64,000 nt of DNA from Brachypodius melanocephalos (taxonomy: Eukaryota; Chordata; Aves; Passeriformes; Pycnonotidae), in contig VZSR01003806.1 in NCBI GenBank assembly GCA_013398615.1, positions 20,937,911 to 21,001,910 of the forward strand, in the 5' to 3' direction. Position numbers and translations under genes: made by a program. Below the pieces are notes generated by a model. That model was given only the letters and a program-made list of their open reading frames with translations, ran no database searches and was not told where the DNA came from. Of this stretch, positions 1 to 12,300 are shown one piece after another; within the stretch, counting starts at the first letter, position 1; every line of letters starts with the position of its first letter.

Positions 1-133
1 TTTTATTTTTCCTATCCTCGTGGCAAGCGCGGTATCAAAAAGCGGCGATTAAGGACATAAATTCGGGGTGGTTCTTTGCTCCTGGAGCAGTTCCTTGCAG
101 TGCTGATGGGAATTGCACACTGTTCTTTTGCAG

Positions 134-301
134 CCCCTGCACGTGGTGTGCCCCGAGCAGTACACGCAGCCCCCTCCCACGCAGTCCCACCGCACGGACC
201 TGATGATCGACTGCCAGCCCCCGGCCATGTCCTACCGCCGCGCCGAGGTGCTCACGCTGCCCTACAAGCGCCGCTACGAGAAGATCGAGATCATGCCCGA
301 T
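134..301 (+). CDS. INTS9: INTS9 coding exon (fourth from last)
   Basis: The acceptor is a pyrimidine-rich tract ending TTTTGCAG at 133, and the donor is GTGAGT from 302. The exon is 168 nt, 56 codons, phase 0 at both ends. It begins PLHVVCPEQY and ends EKIEIMPD. This is the stretch after the beta-CASP core, leading into the C-terminal region. Confidence 0.94.
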
Positions 302-3300
302 GTGAGTCCCTCCCCCGCAGGGCACGGGGTTGGGGTTCCTGCCCACACAGCCAAATTCCAGCTCGGCAGCCTCTGGAGAGTCTGTGGAAGCACAGAGATG
401 TTGTGGTTGGAAAAGGTCTTTAAGGTTGTGGAGTTGAGCTGTCAGCCAGCACTGTTGCTGTGGTTGGCCTCAAGTGCCACTTCCAGGGGTGGGGGCTCCT
501 CCAGCTCCCTTTCCATGCAGGAATTGTTCTCAATATCCAACCTAAACTTCCTCTGGTGCTACTCCAGGCTGTTTCCTCTCGTCCTTGTCTCTGTTCCCTG
601 GCGGCAGAGCTCGACCCCCCTGGCTGTCCTCTCCTATCAGGGAGTTGTGCAGAGCCACAAGGTCCCTCCTGAGCCTCCTTTTCTCCAGGCTGAGCCCCTT
701 TCCCAGCTCCCTCAGCTGCTCCTGGGGCTCCAGCCCCTTCCCCAGCTCCATTTCCTTCCCTGAACACACTCCAGCCCCTCAATGTCCTTCTTGTCGTGAG
801 GGATCCAGAACTGTCCACAGGACTGGAGGTGCAGCCCCAGAATTAAAGGGATTTGTCCTAAAGATGTTTTGTGGCTGGGATTTACCATTGACTCTCGTCA
901 TGTAAAGCACATTCTGTCAACTGGAGAACTAGGGAAAAAGCATTTTTGAGAGGTAATTTCACCGTATAAACTAATGGGAACTGAAAAAACCCCACTGGCT
1001 GGCTGAGAGAGCTGTACAGCCTGGAGAAGAGGCCTTAGAGCCCCTTCCAGTGCCTAAAGGGGCTCCAGGAGAGCTGGAGAGGGACTTGGGATAAGGGATG
1101 GAGAGACAGGACAAAGGGAATGGCTTCCCACTGGGAAAGGGGAGATTCGGGTGGGATTTTGGGAAGGAATTCCTGGCTGGAAGGGTGTGGAGGGGCTGGG
1201 CTGGAATTCCCAGAGAAGCTGTGGCTGCCCCTGGATCCCTGGCAGTGTCCAAGGCCAGGCTGGACCAACCTGGGGTAGTTGAAGGTGTCAGGATTGGAGT
1301 GGGATGAGCTTTAAGGTTCCTTCCAATCCAAACCATTCCATGATTCTGTGACTGTGAGCAAGCAAAACCTGTATCCAGGTGAGTTATCCTTTGGAAGAAA
1401 ATCCCATCCCACAAGACAAACAGTGATCTCTGCCAGGAGTGAAGCAACCATTCACCTGCAGTTTAAATGTGAGGAAGTTTTAGGCACAACAGTTTGAATT
1501 AGTGGCCCAGGACCACAGAAAGGATCCAAAGAATCTAGGAGGCAGTAGCCAGGAGTTGTCTTTCTCCTTCCCTAAATTCACTTGCTGTTAGAAATACCCT
1601 TCCCATTAAGAATCAGTTTTCAGTCATGGTAAAGAAGCAGTGAAAAGGCTCATTTGTATTCCAACAATTTCCATAAATGGTTAATTCCTACAGGCTGCAG
1701 GGGCCCAGCAGGTTAATGGATTGCTTGTAGCCATCTGAAATGTGGATTACTTATCCCCACAACATCTATTAATGATTTATTAACCCCATAAGTCAAATCC
1801 AAATGTACCCATATTAGGAAGGGTGACCCATATTCTGACAGACACGAGCTTAAAATATTTTTTTGACAATCCAGTCAGCACAAATGTGTCCTTGGATCAA
1901 AGGTGACAGTGGGTTTTTTTGCAAGCAGGTATTACTGCCCTTTGGAAAGTGGAATATTGAGTGACTTTTCATTGGAGTGTAGGAGGAAGAAGCATCCTTT
2001 AGTTGAGCCAAATATGAAGTGCAGAACTGGGACCCATGTAACAAATCCCTGAGCCAGCCCACAACACCCACTGCCACCATTTCACACCATTTCTGTGAGG
2101 AGCCTGCCCAACCCACTGCTTGGAGACAGGGAGAAGGCTTTAATTACAAAATATGCTTGGCTGCAGCACCATCTTGGCATGTATATTTAATTGTTTGGGA
2201 AATTTGCATCTTTATTGGATCCCATTAAACCTAAGACTGGTGAAACGTGGCTTCAGTTCACCAGCATGAAACCAGTCCTGAGTTCAGAGTGCAGGGAGCC
2301 AGCCTGGGGCTCACCTGTTATTCAAATTCCACTGAAGCTTTGGGTTTCCACCTAAACTCTGAGGTGGAACTGAGCCTTTGTATGAGAGCCTGTCCCTTGT
2401 GTCAGCCTCTGAAGGCACTGGATTCCAGCTCTCCCTGCACTTGCCAAAACTGCTGGGAGGGAGGATGCTCTGGAGGGAATGTGGCATTCACCAACGTGGG
2501 AAAAGCGAGCTGGTTTCTATTGCATTCCCTTTAACTTGGAGAGGTCCAGCAGAAATCTGGGAAAAGGACAGAAATGGCCTTTTTTCTGCTCCCCTAACAA
2601 ATAACATGCAATTATATTCACACAGGAGTCCTAATTTCAGAGCTCTCCATGCTCAGGAAGAAGAAATATCTTGTGATTGTCCATATCCAGGGATTCTTGG
2701 GGCTGATTGCTCAGCCTGAGAAGGCTCTGGAGTGACCTTTCAGCACCTGAAGGGGGACTCCAGGAGAGCTGGAGAGGGACTTTGGACAAGGGGTGGAGTG
2801 CCAGGACAAGGGGGAATGGCTTCCCACTGCCACAGGATGGAGTTTGATGGGATATTGGGGACAAATTCTTCCCTGTGAGGGTGGTGAGGCCCTGGCACAG
2901 GGTGCCCAGAGAAGCTGTGGCTGCCCCTGGATCCCTGGCAGTGTCCAAGGCCAGGCTGGATGGGGCTTGGAGCAACCTGGGATAGTGGAAGGTGTCCCTG
3001 CCTGTGACAGGAGGTGGTAGTGGATGAGATTTAAGGTTTCTCCCAACCCAATCCATTCTGGGATTTCCCTGGTTCCAAAGCTGCTCTTCACAACTCGTTG
3101 TAAAAGCTGCTGGGTCTGTAGTGATGTTCCTGAAAAGATTCCTCAGAGCAAGGCTGTGTTTCAGGACTGTTACTGGGATGCCATTCCCCAGCTCCAAGAC
3201 ATGCAAATCATGCTCCAAAAGAGGATCTTGCTCCTTCTTTTTAAGGGAACTACATGGTCCTGGTGAAAAGTGGATGCAGCTTCGCCTTCTGCTGAGTGGG

Positions 3301-6300
3301 TTGTGCAAGACAGATTTCAGACTTGATGGATGGGGCTCTCTGGTGTGGGAGTATTTGCTGCTTAATGTTCCCTTTTCAGTAGTTGAGGGTTCCTGAATAT
3401 AGGAATTTCTGGAAGGGAAAGGAAAGGGCATTTGTTTAATATGGGCTCCCACCAGCCCCTGGGGTTCTGTGCAGGCTCAAGTGGCAGTTGAAAAGGGCAT
3501 TTTAGAGCTCCTAGAAACCTTGCAATGGCTTGTTATTTGTCAAAACCATGTTAGCCTGAAATGGAATGATGAAAACCACCCTGGAAAAAAAACAGTAATT
3601 GCTAGATCTGCTGCAGGGCCGGGATTTGTGTGTGAAGTAAACCTGAAAGTCTCACAAAAGAATGGCTGCTGCAGTGAAGTCCTGATCAGGGCCCTCTCCT
3701 GACATCTCCAGTCTCTTTCCCAGCTCAAAGTTCTGCCTGGATTCTTCCAGCTTTTGAAAACCAAAGGGTTGGCTCAGCGTGGCTCCACTCAGTGCACACT
3801 GATGCTGTGATAGAGTGACATTTCCTTCCCAACATTTGCGGTGATTCAGATCCTGGCTTGTCAGACTAATGGAAATTTACTTTTACTGCTGGACCTTGTC
3901 TGTATTTGAATCACTTCACCAAAGAGCAAAGGCAGGTCAGGCAGGCCCGTTGTATGATAATGAGATTTACACTCACAGCAGCCTTTGTTTGGAGAGAGTT
4001 TTTAACAGTCCCAAGGCATCAGGCTGGAATGGCTCTCCCAGGGATTGTGCAAACTGTAAATTTAAATAATTTCTTCTCAGCATCTGCCTTTCACTTAAAA
4101 AAAAAAAAAAAAAATAATAATAATAATAATAATAATAATAAAGAAGACTTCTTCCTGGAAATTGGTTAGGCATTGTCTGCTCACAGGACAAAGATGGGAA
4201 AATGGAAAACACCTTCTGGAGCAAACAGATAAAATTAAACAGTAGCGTCTGGGCAAATAAAGTGCCTCCAGTTTAATTACAGCTGAACAATGGTGCGGAT
4301 CACTCGGTGCTGGCAGCAGACACTTCACTGAGGGCTCTGTGCTTTTCAAATACTCAATTTGCAAGTTCTTCAGGACACAGCCCAGTCAGGAGAGTGTCAG
4401 TGTACAAGGCACAGCCTGACACCAAGTGAAATTACCAGAAAGTACTGCAGAGAAAAACTAGGCAAACAGCCATTATAATTATGGAGCTTTCGTCTTGACT
4501 CCTTTTCCTTGCTTTTACCTGACCTTTCCAACTTCCTTCTGTGTTTCAGGGACTAAGGAGTTTTGAATTCTCTCCTTTTTCCTACCCTCAGCCCATTTTG
4601 ATGACCCCACATTATCCAATCTCTGACCTCTGTGTTCCTTTTTTCCTGACTGTTTCCCCTGGGTTCAATGTGCTGCAGCCTCACAAAAAGTAAATTAAAT
4701 GCAGCCTGTTTAAAAGAAATACAACCTGTTTGCTTCTGCTGCTGAGCCCTGCCCCAGCTCCCAGCTCACTGCAGAATTGCCTGGAGTCTCTCTCTGGGTT
4801 GGACCTCACCTACTGACGTTCCGCCAAAACTGCTCTTTTCCAGCTTTTACCAACTTTGCTCACACAAAGCCAGAACCAGTGCTGATAAATCCCCTGGATT
4901 TACATCAGCAGAGCACAGTGCAGCCTTTAATTTTCTCCATAATAATGTCTCCCAGCTCACTCTGGTGTCTCTTCTCTCCTGGCCCTTCAGCCTGAGAGTG
5001 TTCTCCTCCCTCCTCCTCTCCTTTGTGGGCTTGGAATGTGTTATCCTTCATTTCCTTTGCCTTTTTTTGTTGCTGTACCTTTTCTGTGGTTGGTCTTACC
5101 CACAGGTTGTCCTATTTAGTCAGGTGGAACTCAGATCTGCTTTTCTGCTTCCAGCCTGCCTTTGCATGCCTATATTAATGTCTAGGTTTGTTTTTCCTTT
5201 CATTTTTGATGGCTGGCTGTAAGATAATGCCTTTCTAGCCAGGCACTCAGCTCTCTTTTCCCAGTCAGCTTCAACAACAACATCCCATCCTGACTTGACA
5301 TTCTGACCCATAAAATGGTTACTGTATTTTGAATATTTTGATTTATGCCATTTTTATGTCTTTCAAATGACTCATCTCTTGCATCTGCAAGCTTTACTGC
5401 CTTTACTTTGAAGATATTTCATGTCCTTGCTTCCCCTACCTGTCATTTTTCATTCAACTCCAAGCCTAATTTCTGCTTCTGCTGGTTCTGTTTTCCACCA
5501 TCCTTTTTAAAGTTCCTCAAACAACTGTTCCCTGCCTGCTCCCAGGCTCCTGGGGAAGAGCTTCATTAAACAGCCATAAATCTCCTTCATTACACTCCTT
5601 AAATACTGCTTAAAGTGCTTTTTTTGGCACAGGATTGGCAAAAAGCCAGTGCTTAAAGTTAGTGCTGAGTGTTTGGAGTGAGTTCTGGCGCTTGGAATCC
5701 CACCCAGGATTATTCCCTGGTGCTTGGTTGGTGTCTTTCTGGTTTGGGGACAAGGGTTTGGGAATGAGGTTCCTCCTGCTGATTTGGAGCCCTGGTGCAG
5801 TAGCTCACATGGAGCAGGCCCATGGAAAAAGAAGAGCTTAATTCATTGCTCAACACTGCAGACTGTACCTGGTGCTTCTTTCATTTCCTCACTGGATGTT
5901 GGCTCTGTGGAAGCCCAAAGCCAAAGCTGGGCTTCTGCAAGCGATAAAAGCAAACTCTTTAGGTGTTCATGGTACAATTCTTTATCCACTGAAGTTAATG
6001 AGACTTTAAAATCTGCTCCAGAGAGAGCTGTGGGAGACCCCCAGCCAGTGACAGCTCTGTGAAGTTGGGGTTATAACTCAGCAGCTGAATTAAACCCCTT
6101 GGATTGTGTCAAATGTAAGGCTGAAAGCCCGAAAATATCTGACTCAGATCACCCACTAACGATGCTACAGGTGCCCTTCATTTCTGGAATGTTCTCTGGT
6201 GGAAATGCCTTTGTTCCTTTAGGTCTCATTAGCAAAATTCCCCAATTTCCATCCTGCCTGCAGCGTGCCTGTGCCTTGTTCCCTGTGCCTGCTGGTCATG

Positions 6301-9300
6301 AATCCACAGGCACATTTCAACTCCCCTTTCACCCCATGTGTTTGACCCCACATTTTTTTTTTGTCCCTCTGAAGGATCTGACAAATTGCAGAATTCCTGC
6401 ACTTGGCCCCTGGTTTAGCAGGGGCTGTAAAACCAAGGCTGAATCTGTTGGAGACTCCTCCTGTGTCTGGTTACAAGGGCCTGGCCATCAGAGCTCCTGG
6501 TACTTAATTAATTAATTAATCAGTAACTAAATTGCTTTAAAAATTAAGGGATAAGAGGAGGCAAGGAAGTAAGAGATGAAGGAAGTTACCCTTCTCTCCT
6601 GACACCGCCATCCAAATTTAAGTGACGTGGCAAAGACTATGGTTTTAATTCTGCTTACAGTACTGACTCTACAGATCCTCCCTGCTTGTGAAAAGGCTGC
6701 TGCACAGCCTTGAAGTAATTTTTTGTCATACTAAAGACGCTTTCCTGCACCCAGAAACTGGATTTGGTGAGGAGCAGGGCAGTGGAGGGATGGAGGATGA
6801 GGCAGGTTCTCCATTTAGGTATTGCTGAGGAGTAGTTACTATAAAAACCTCTGCAGGTGTGATCTCCAGGGCTTTCTCTGAACTCATCAGGATCTTAAAA
6901 TCCTTGGGCTTCTCTAATAATTGGCAGGGAATTTTTTTTTTGTGCCATACAAATTCCATTCTATTCAGGGACTGGGATCTAGGTGGGAATTGCTTCATAC
7001 CCAGCCAGCTCCAGGGCTGTATTCCATCATTCCCACCTAGAAATGGAAATGTTCTCAGGGTTTACGTGGCCAGAACCCAGCTGCAGTTACCAACAGTGTT
7101 TCTAATGTGCCTCAAAGAAATACAAGATTTCAAATTGCAGAGACTTTTACCCCTGCTGTCCCCAGTAGATGCTGTTCAAGCCCCCACTGTCTCTGATGGC
7201 CAGAAACATCCTAATTTCCAGCCTACACAAACTCACTGCTGGCCTGCACACATTTATTCCTAACATCATGTTTGAGCACAAATACATTTTCCCTTTTGTT
7301 GGTATTTTCCCTGTGGTGTTTATGTAGAATAATCAAATTCTCCCTTTGGTTTTCTCCTTGGTTTTTTTTTTTTGGCAGGCTAAATAAGCCAAGATACTTA
7401 GTTTCCCCTTACAAGACAGCTCCTCCTGCCCTAATCTACCCTTCAGAATCCCTTACTTGAACTGAAATTACCCACCATTTACAAGCAGTTCGGATGAAAT
7501 CTTGCCAGCTCATCTCAGAGAGCATGACCTGATACTTTCTGGGCTTGCATTTAGCTTTTTCATGGCCATGTCACATTTGGGACTCTCCTGGGATGGACTA
7601 ATAACCCTGAACCCTTCACCTCTGTCCTTTGCAGCAGCTGCCAGCCCACAGCAGAAATCCTCAGTATTACCCCCGTTCTTGGACTTCATTTTGTGCTATT
7701 GAATTTCATCTCGGTTTTCTCACTCCAGTTCTCGAGGTCTTTGAGTTTTTCCTCTCTCATAGCCTGGTCCTGTTTTCTGTTAAAGGTGCCCTACAAACTT
7801 CAGTGGGACCTTCTGAACACCCTTCCTCCTTCTGTCCTGAGGTCATTAATGAAAACTGGAAGTAGGCTCAAGAATGACCCTTCAGGAATTGCAGCAGCAG
7901 CCCAGGAGTTGCCTGGGAATCTCTTTCCTTTAACCAGTGCTTTCCCCACCTCAGGACTGCCAGAAAAATCCAGTTTGGGGTTTCCCATGTGCTTCTCTGG
8001 TCTGATCCCACCTCTAATGCAGAGATCCCACATTTCTGCAGTTTGAAAATCTGGAAAACACATTTAGTGATGTGAAAACGCATTTAGTGATGTAAAAACC
8101 CAGCTGGGCCCCTTTCTAAACACACATGCTGCAATCTAATGTACACATCAGTGATTTCAGATCCTAAAAGTTCAGGGGATTTTAACTGCTGGTCAGTTTG
8201 CAGTGCTCCTGCTTGTTCTCCATATCCAGCTCACCTCGCTCAGCCCAAATTTTGCCTCTCCCTGCTGGGTCAGCCTTCCTGCACCCTCTCCAGTGTAAGC
8301 CACAGGTAAAAAGGGAAAAGGGAGGAGTTTGGGGAGCTGTCCCAAAAATCTAAGAAGAAATTACTGCAGCTGGGATGTTAAAATACTGTTGTACATCTAG
8401 CATGTCCGTCCCTGGGAGAATCCTCCAGAGGACCAAGACCATGTGTGTGCTGTACATCTGCTCCTGCCCTGATTTCATTCACTGATTATTCAGCCTCATT
8501 TTATTTTTACTGTAGAGTTTCAGGTCCCATCCTCAGTGGTTGTTCAGCCCCTTATTGCCAACAAGAGGGTTTTTGGTTGGTGACTGAAGACAACTTAAAC
8601 CTAGGGAGAGTTGTCCCCAGTGAAATCTTTAGGAGAGTCCTAAGAGTGACTTAACCCACGTTTTCTTCATCAACATCTGTAGTTTGGCCAACAGCAGTGG
8701 TTGTGCTCACAGGGTGTGTGTCAGATCCCCTTTTGGAGTGGAAAATGCAACCCTACAGCAAAGACTTAATGCTAAAAATATCTTTCCTCTGGTTTAGCGT
8801 GGGCAGGCAGCTCTGATCACAAGAGGAGAACATCCCAAGCTAAAAACTGAAATAGTGCACACAACCCCCCCCCCCAGATTTCTCCTAAGGCAGTCCAAGT
8901 GCTCATCCATGGGCAGGGGACTGATTAATGTGGTGTTAGATCTCAGTGTCCCTGCTTTGGTGGCTTTCCTGGTGCCAGCGTGTGACATCGGGCTCGGGAT
9001 AATGACTGGAAGGAAGACTCATTTATTGCTGCGTGGTGGGGGGCTTTTCAATCTCACACACAAAGGCACAACAAGAGCCAGCCACTGCAAGTTGGACAAA
9101 TTCAACCTTGAAATGAGACACGGCTTCCTGGCTGCCAGGAGAATTAAAGTTTGAAACCACTTGTGAGGGGAAACAGTGGAGTTGCCGTAGCTTGGGGTTC
9201 AGACAAAACTCGCTGCCTGTGTGAAAAGTGTTTCTTTAATGCAGCGTTTTGGAGGAGTTCTGTGATTTGTGTGTGCAGGAGGTCAGTTGAAAGGAGCGGA

Positions 9301-12300
9301 GCAGTGCTGCCTGGCCTTGGTGGGCGAATTACTGGATGTGATTAAATGACCTTTTTGGTCTGGGTCACTGAGTTTCTATAATGAAAGGATTGGCTGCCAC
9401 ATGGAGAGGGGCTGTGAGCTGGAGAGGAAATAAAAATGAATGCCTGTCCTGCTGTCCTTCTGACTGTAAATTATCCAAGTGTTGCTATTTAGCCCATTTA
9501 AAACCTGCAGAAATGTTAAGAGTAAAATACTTCAGTGGCAGGAGAAGACTTTGGTTCCCTGCTCTTTAAGGATCTTTCTCTTCACAGGATTTGTCATTTT
9601 GCTCTTCATCAGAGCCTTTTTTGTATCGATCCTCCTCAGGAAGGTGGTTGGAATGGAAAGTGCCTTCGACCACTGGGAAGGCAGCAGAACTCACTGCTGC
9701 AAGTGCTGCTATTTTTAGGTCCCAGGAGAAATCTGAAGCAATGATTGTCATTGTATTTTCATTCTCTTTGCCTTCAACAACAAACCATAAAGGCTGTATT
9801 CAGATTGCCTGCTTTAAAGATCTTGAACAGAGTCCCAGAGTAACAGCGAGCTGAACTGCTCTATGAAATTTGGATTTCTAGGATTCACCACAGTGGAATA
9901 CAGACAAAATTTAGAGATTTTTAATGCAGCCTGTGTTTTTCCAACACACCAACTGCTTTATTCCAACTCGCAAAATGTTCCTCCAGCTTTAACAGTGGCA
10001 GGTGAGATTTCCAGAACTTATTAAAAGAACTTTGCCACCATCAAAGCCAACAGCAAAACCCTCTCAGTGCTTTCATGGCAAAAGGATTGGGCATCCTGGC
10101 ACCTTGAATTCCCTTGGAGGGAAAAAAAGGAATCATTTTCTCCATTCATGAGCACTGCTTTCTGCAGAATTCCTTTGGAAAAGTGGCTGGAAGTGGAGCT
10201 TCCCAACTGGCCAGCTTCCACTGGTCTCAGCAGGTGCAGCACTGCCCACTCCAGGCACTGCCAGCAGTGTTAGATCCAAACTCCAAGCCAAGACTAAATT
10301 TTATGTCTTTCAGGGAAGAATTATATAAAAGGCAGTGGAAAAGGTTTTGTGCAGCATTGTTGGAGTAATTTCAAACTAATCAACAGTGGGTTGATTGAAA
10401 ACATTGGGGATTTAAGGACAAGCCCTTCTTATTCCAGATATTCTGCAGTCAGGAACTGAAAGGAGACTCACTTTGATTTTTCATTGTCCATCAGCATAAC
10501 GAACATAATAATGCTGGATTAGACCACGAGTTTTACTGACTAAAATTATTAATGAAGCAACTGTCTTTTTATACAAGGGTTCACTGTGCTTATTATGGTT
10601 TTTGAGACCAGCCCTGGTTCCTGCAAACCTCATGCTGCTCTGCTCATGGTGTGAAATCCATAATTCTGGGAGCTGGAAGGAGGCTGGGCAGGTCCGAGGA
10701 GCTCTCAGTCTATCAGTGCCTTTGTGTTTACAGTTCATTAGCCCATGTTTAAAAATACCATGCTGCCAATTTATCTCACAGCTGGGTTCATGCACGTTTT
10801 GAGCTGATCACTTGCTGAACAAAATCTCCTTTTGCCTCAGCTTGCAGATTCCCTCGTGCCCTTGGAGATCAAGCCTGGTATTTCCTTGGCAACAGTTTCT
10901 GCTGTGCTGCATACTAAGGACAACAAGCACGTGCTGCAGGTACAGTCTAATGGGAAAGAGAGAAAAATATCCTGAACTCTGCCTTTTCCTGCCCTCCAGG
11001 ACCTCTGCAACCCCTCCTGCAGCTCCTTCCCACCGGAGCAGAGCCCTTGGCAGAGGTTCTGCCCTGGCATGTGTGGGTGAGGAATTACACTCGGAGCAGG
11101 GAGTGGGATGCAAATAAATCTCTCTGCCCTCTTTTCCCTGGCCATGTGCCAGGCTGAGATAAAAGGGGAAGTGAGATAATTCCTGAATAGAGGCTACAGA
11201 TCATCCTGCCGTCTTCCACAGTCAGGAACAGCATCAGTCAACCTCTCAGGACCAAGGGTTGGAGGAGAGAGATGACCTGGGACATCAGACTTGGGAAGGG
11301 AGCCTCTGCCTTCAGTTTCCCTGGGGGTTGTACATCTCTGTACATCCCTGTACACTCCCTTCCTGCCACCCCTTTCAGGCTGGCACTGGAATTCCTGCAG
11401 GAGGAGGTGATGTCCAGGGACCTGCTCAGCAGTGGCTGCCCTCGTCCCTTTTCTCTCAGATCCATGAGCCTGCAGGGCCTCACTGAACAACCCTTCCCAC
11501 ACTGGGCAGCAGAGCTGGCTGGGCCCAGGACGTTTGGGAAGAGAGCCCAGCGTGGAAATGTCAGGGACATGAGGGTTGGGTGAGGATTTCTGTCAGAGCA
11601 CAGCAGACAGGCTGCCCTCCTCCAGCCAAGCTGCTTCCCTGGCAACCCTCAGCAGCACTGGAAACATTGAACTGCTTCAATGGAATTGGTCTGAGGCTGC
11701 TGTTGTTCATTTACTCCCTTCTCCACTTATTCCTGCTGCCAGATAAACTTAGACCTGGGCTTAAAATGCCAGAGTCCTCAAAAATGGCTGGAGCTAAGCC
11801 ACGCTCTCATTCCTCGAGTAGTTGCTCGCTCTGAATTTGCCTGTTTCCCAACCTGGTGCATCCTTTAGAGTGGGATTTCTTTTTCCTTCTCATCCATCAG
11901 CTCCCTCCAAAACCTCCCCAACCTCCTGCCAGCAAGAAGAGGAAGCGAGTGAGTGATGATGTGCCCGAATGCAAATCTTTGAAGCCGCTGCTGAGTGGCT
12001 CCATCCCCATGGACCAGTTTGTGCAGACTCTGGAGAAGGTGAGGAGTCTTGGGTGGCAGGTGGGATCCCAGCAGATTTCTGCACATCTCAGATGTGCTGC
12101 TTTGGCAGCAGAGAGAGGGGAAATCATTTGAATGTAGCTTGAAATGGAGAAAGGCCAGTGAGTTCCCAAAGTGCTCCAGGGTGTCCCTGCAATTCAGAAT
12201 AGAGGGAATTGTTCCCTATGGAGCTGTGTCCTGCTGTGTGGGGTTCATGTCAGTGATCTCCTGTTCCCCATGGAAGCAGAGCTTTTGGGTGGGTGATTTG

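Larger units (their letters stand above)
302..10840 (+). other. INTS9: INTS9 intron (10.5 kb)
   Basis: The intron begins GTGAGT and ends CCTCAG. It holds CR1 fragments at about 386-840 (-), 1005-1352 (+) and 2715-3066 (+), a poly(A)-(AAT)n tract at 4097-4142, a short TTAA repeat at 6504-6520, a 20-bp tandem pair at 8061-8100 and an 11-base C run at 8865-8875. I see no further coding exon between 3067 and 10840. The many short ORFs there have no splice context or protein character. Confidence 0.85.

Noticed and set aside
2637..3452. 271-codon minus-strand ORF
   Set aside because: Much of it is the reverse complement of a CR1 fragment. Its protein repeats the same CR1-derived words seen in other CR1 copies in the window.
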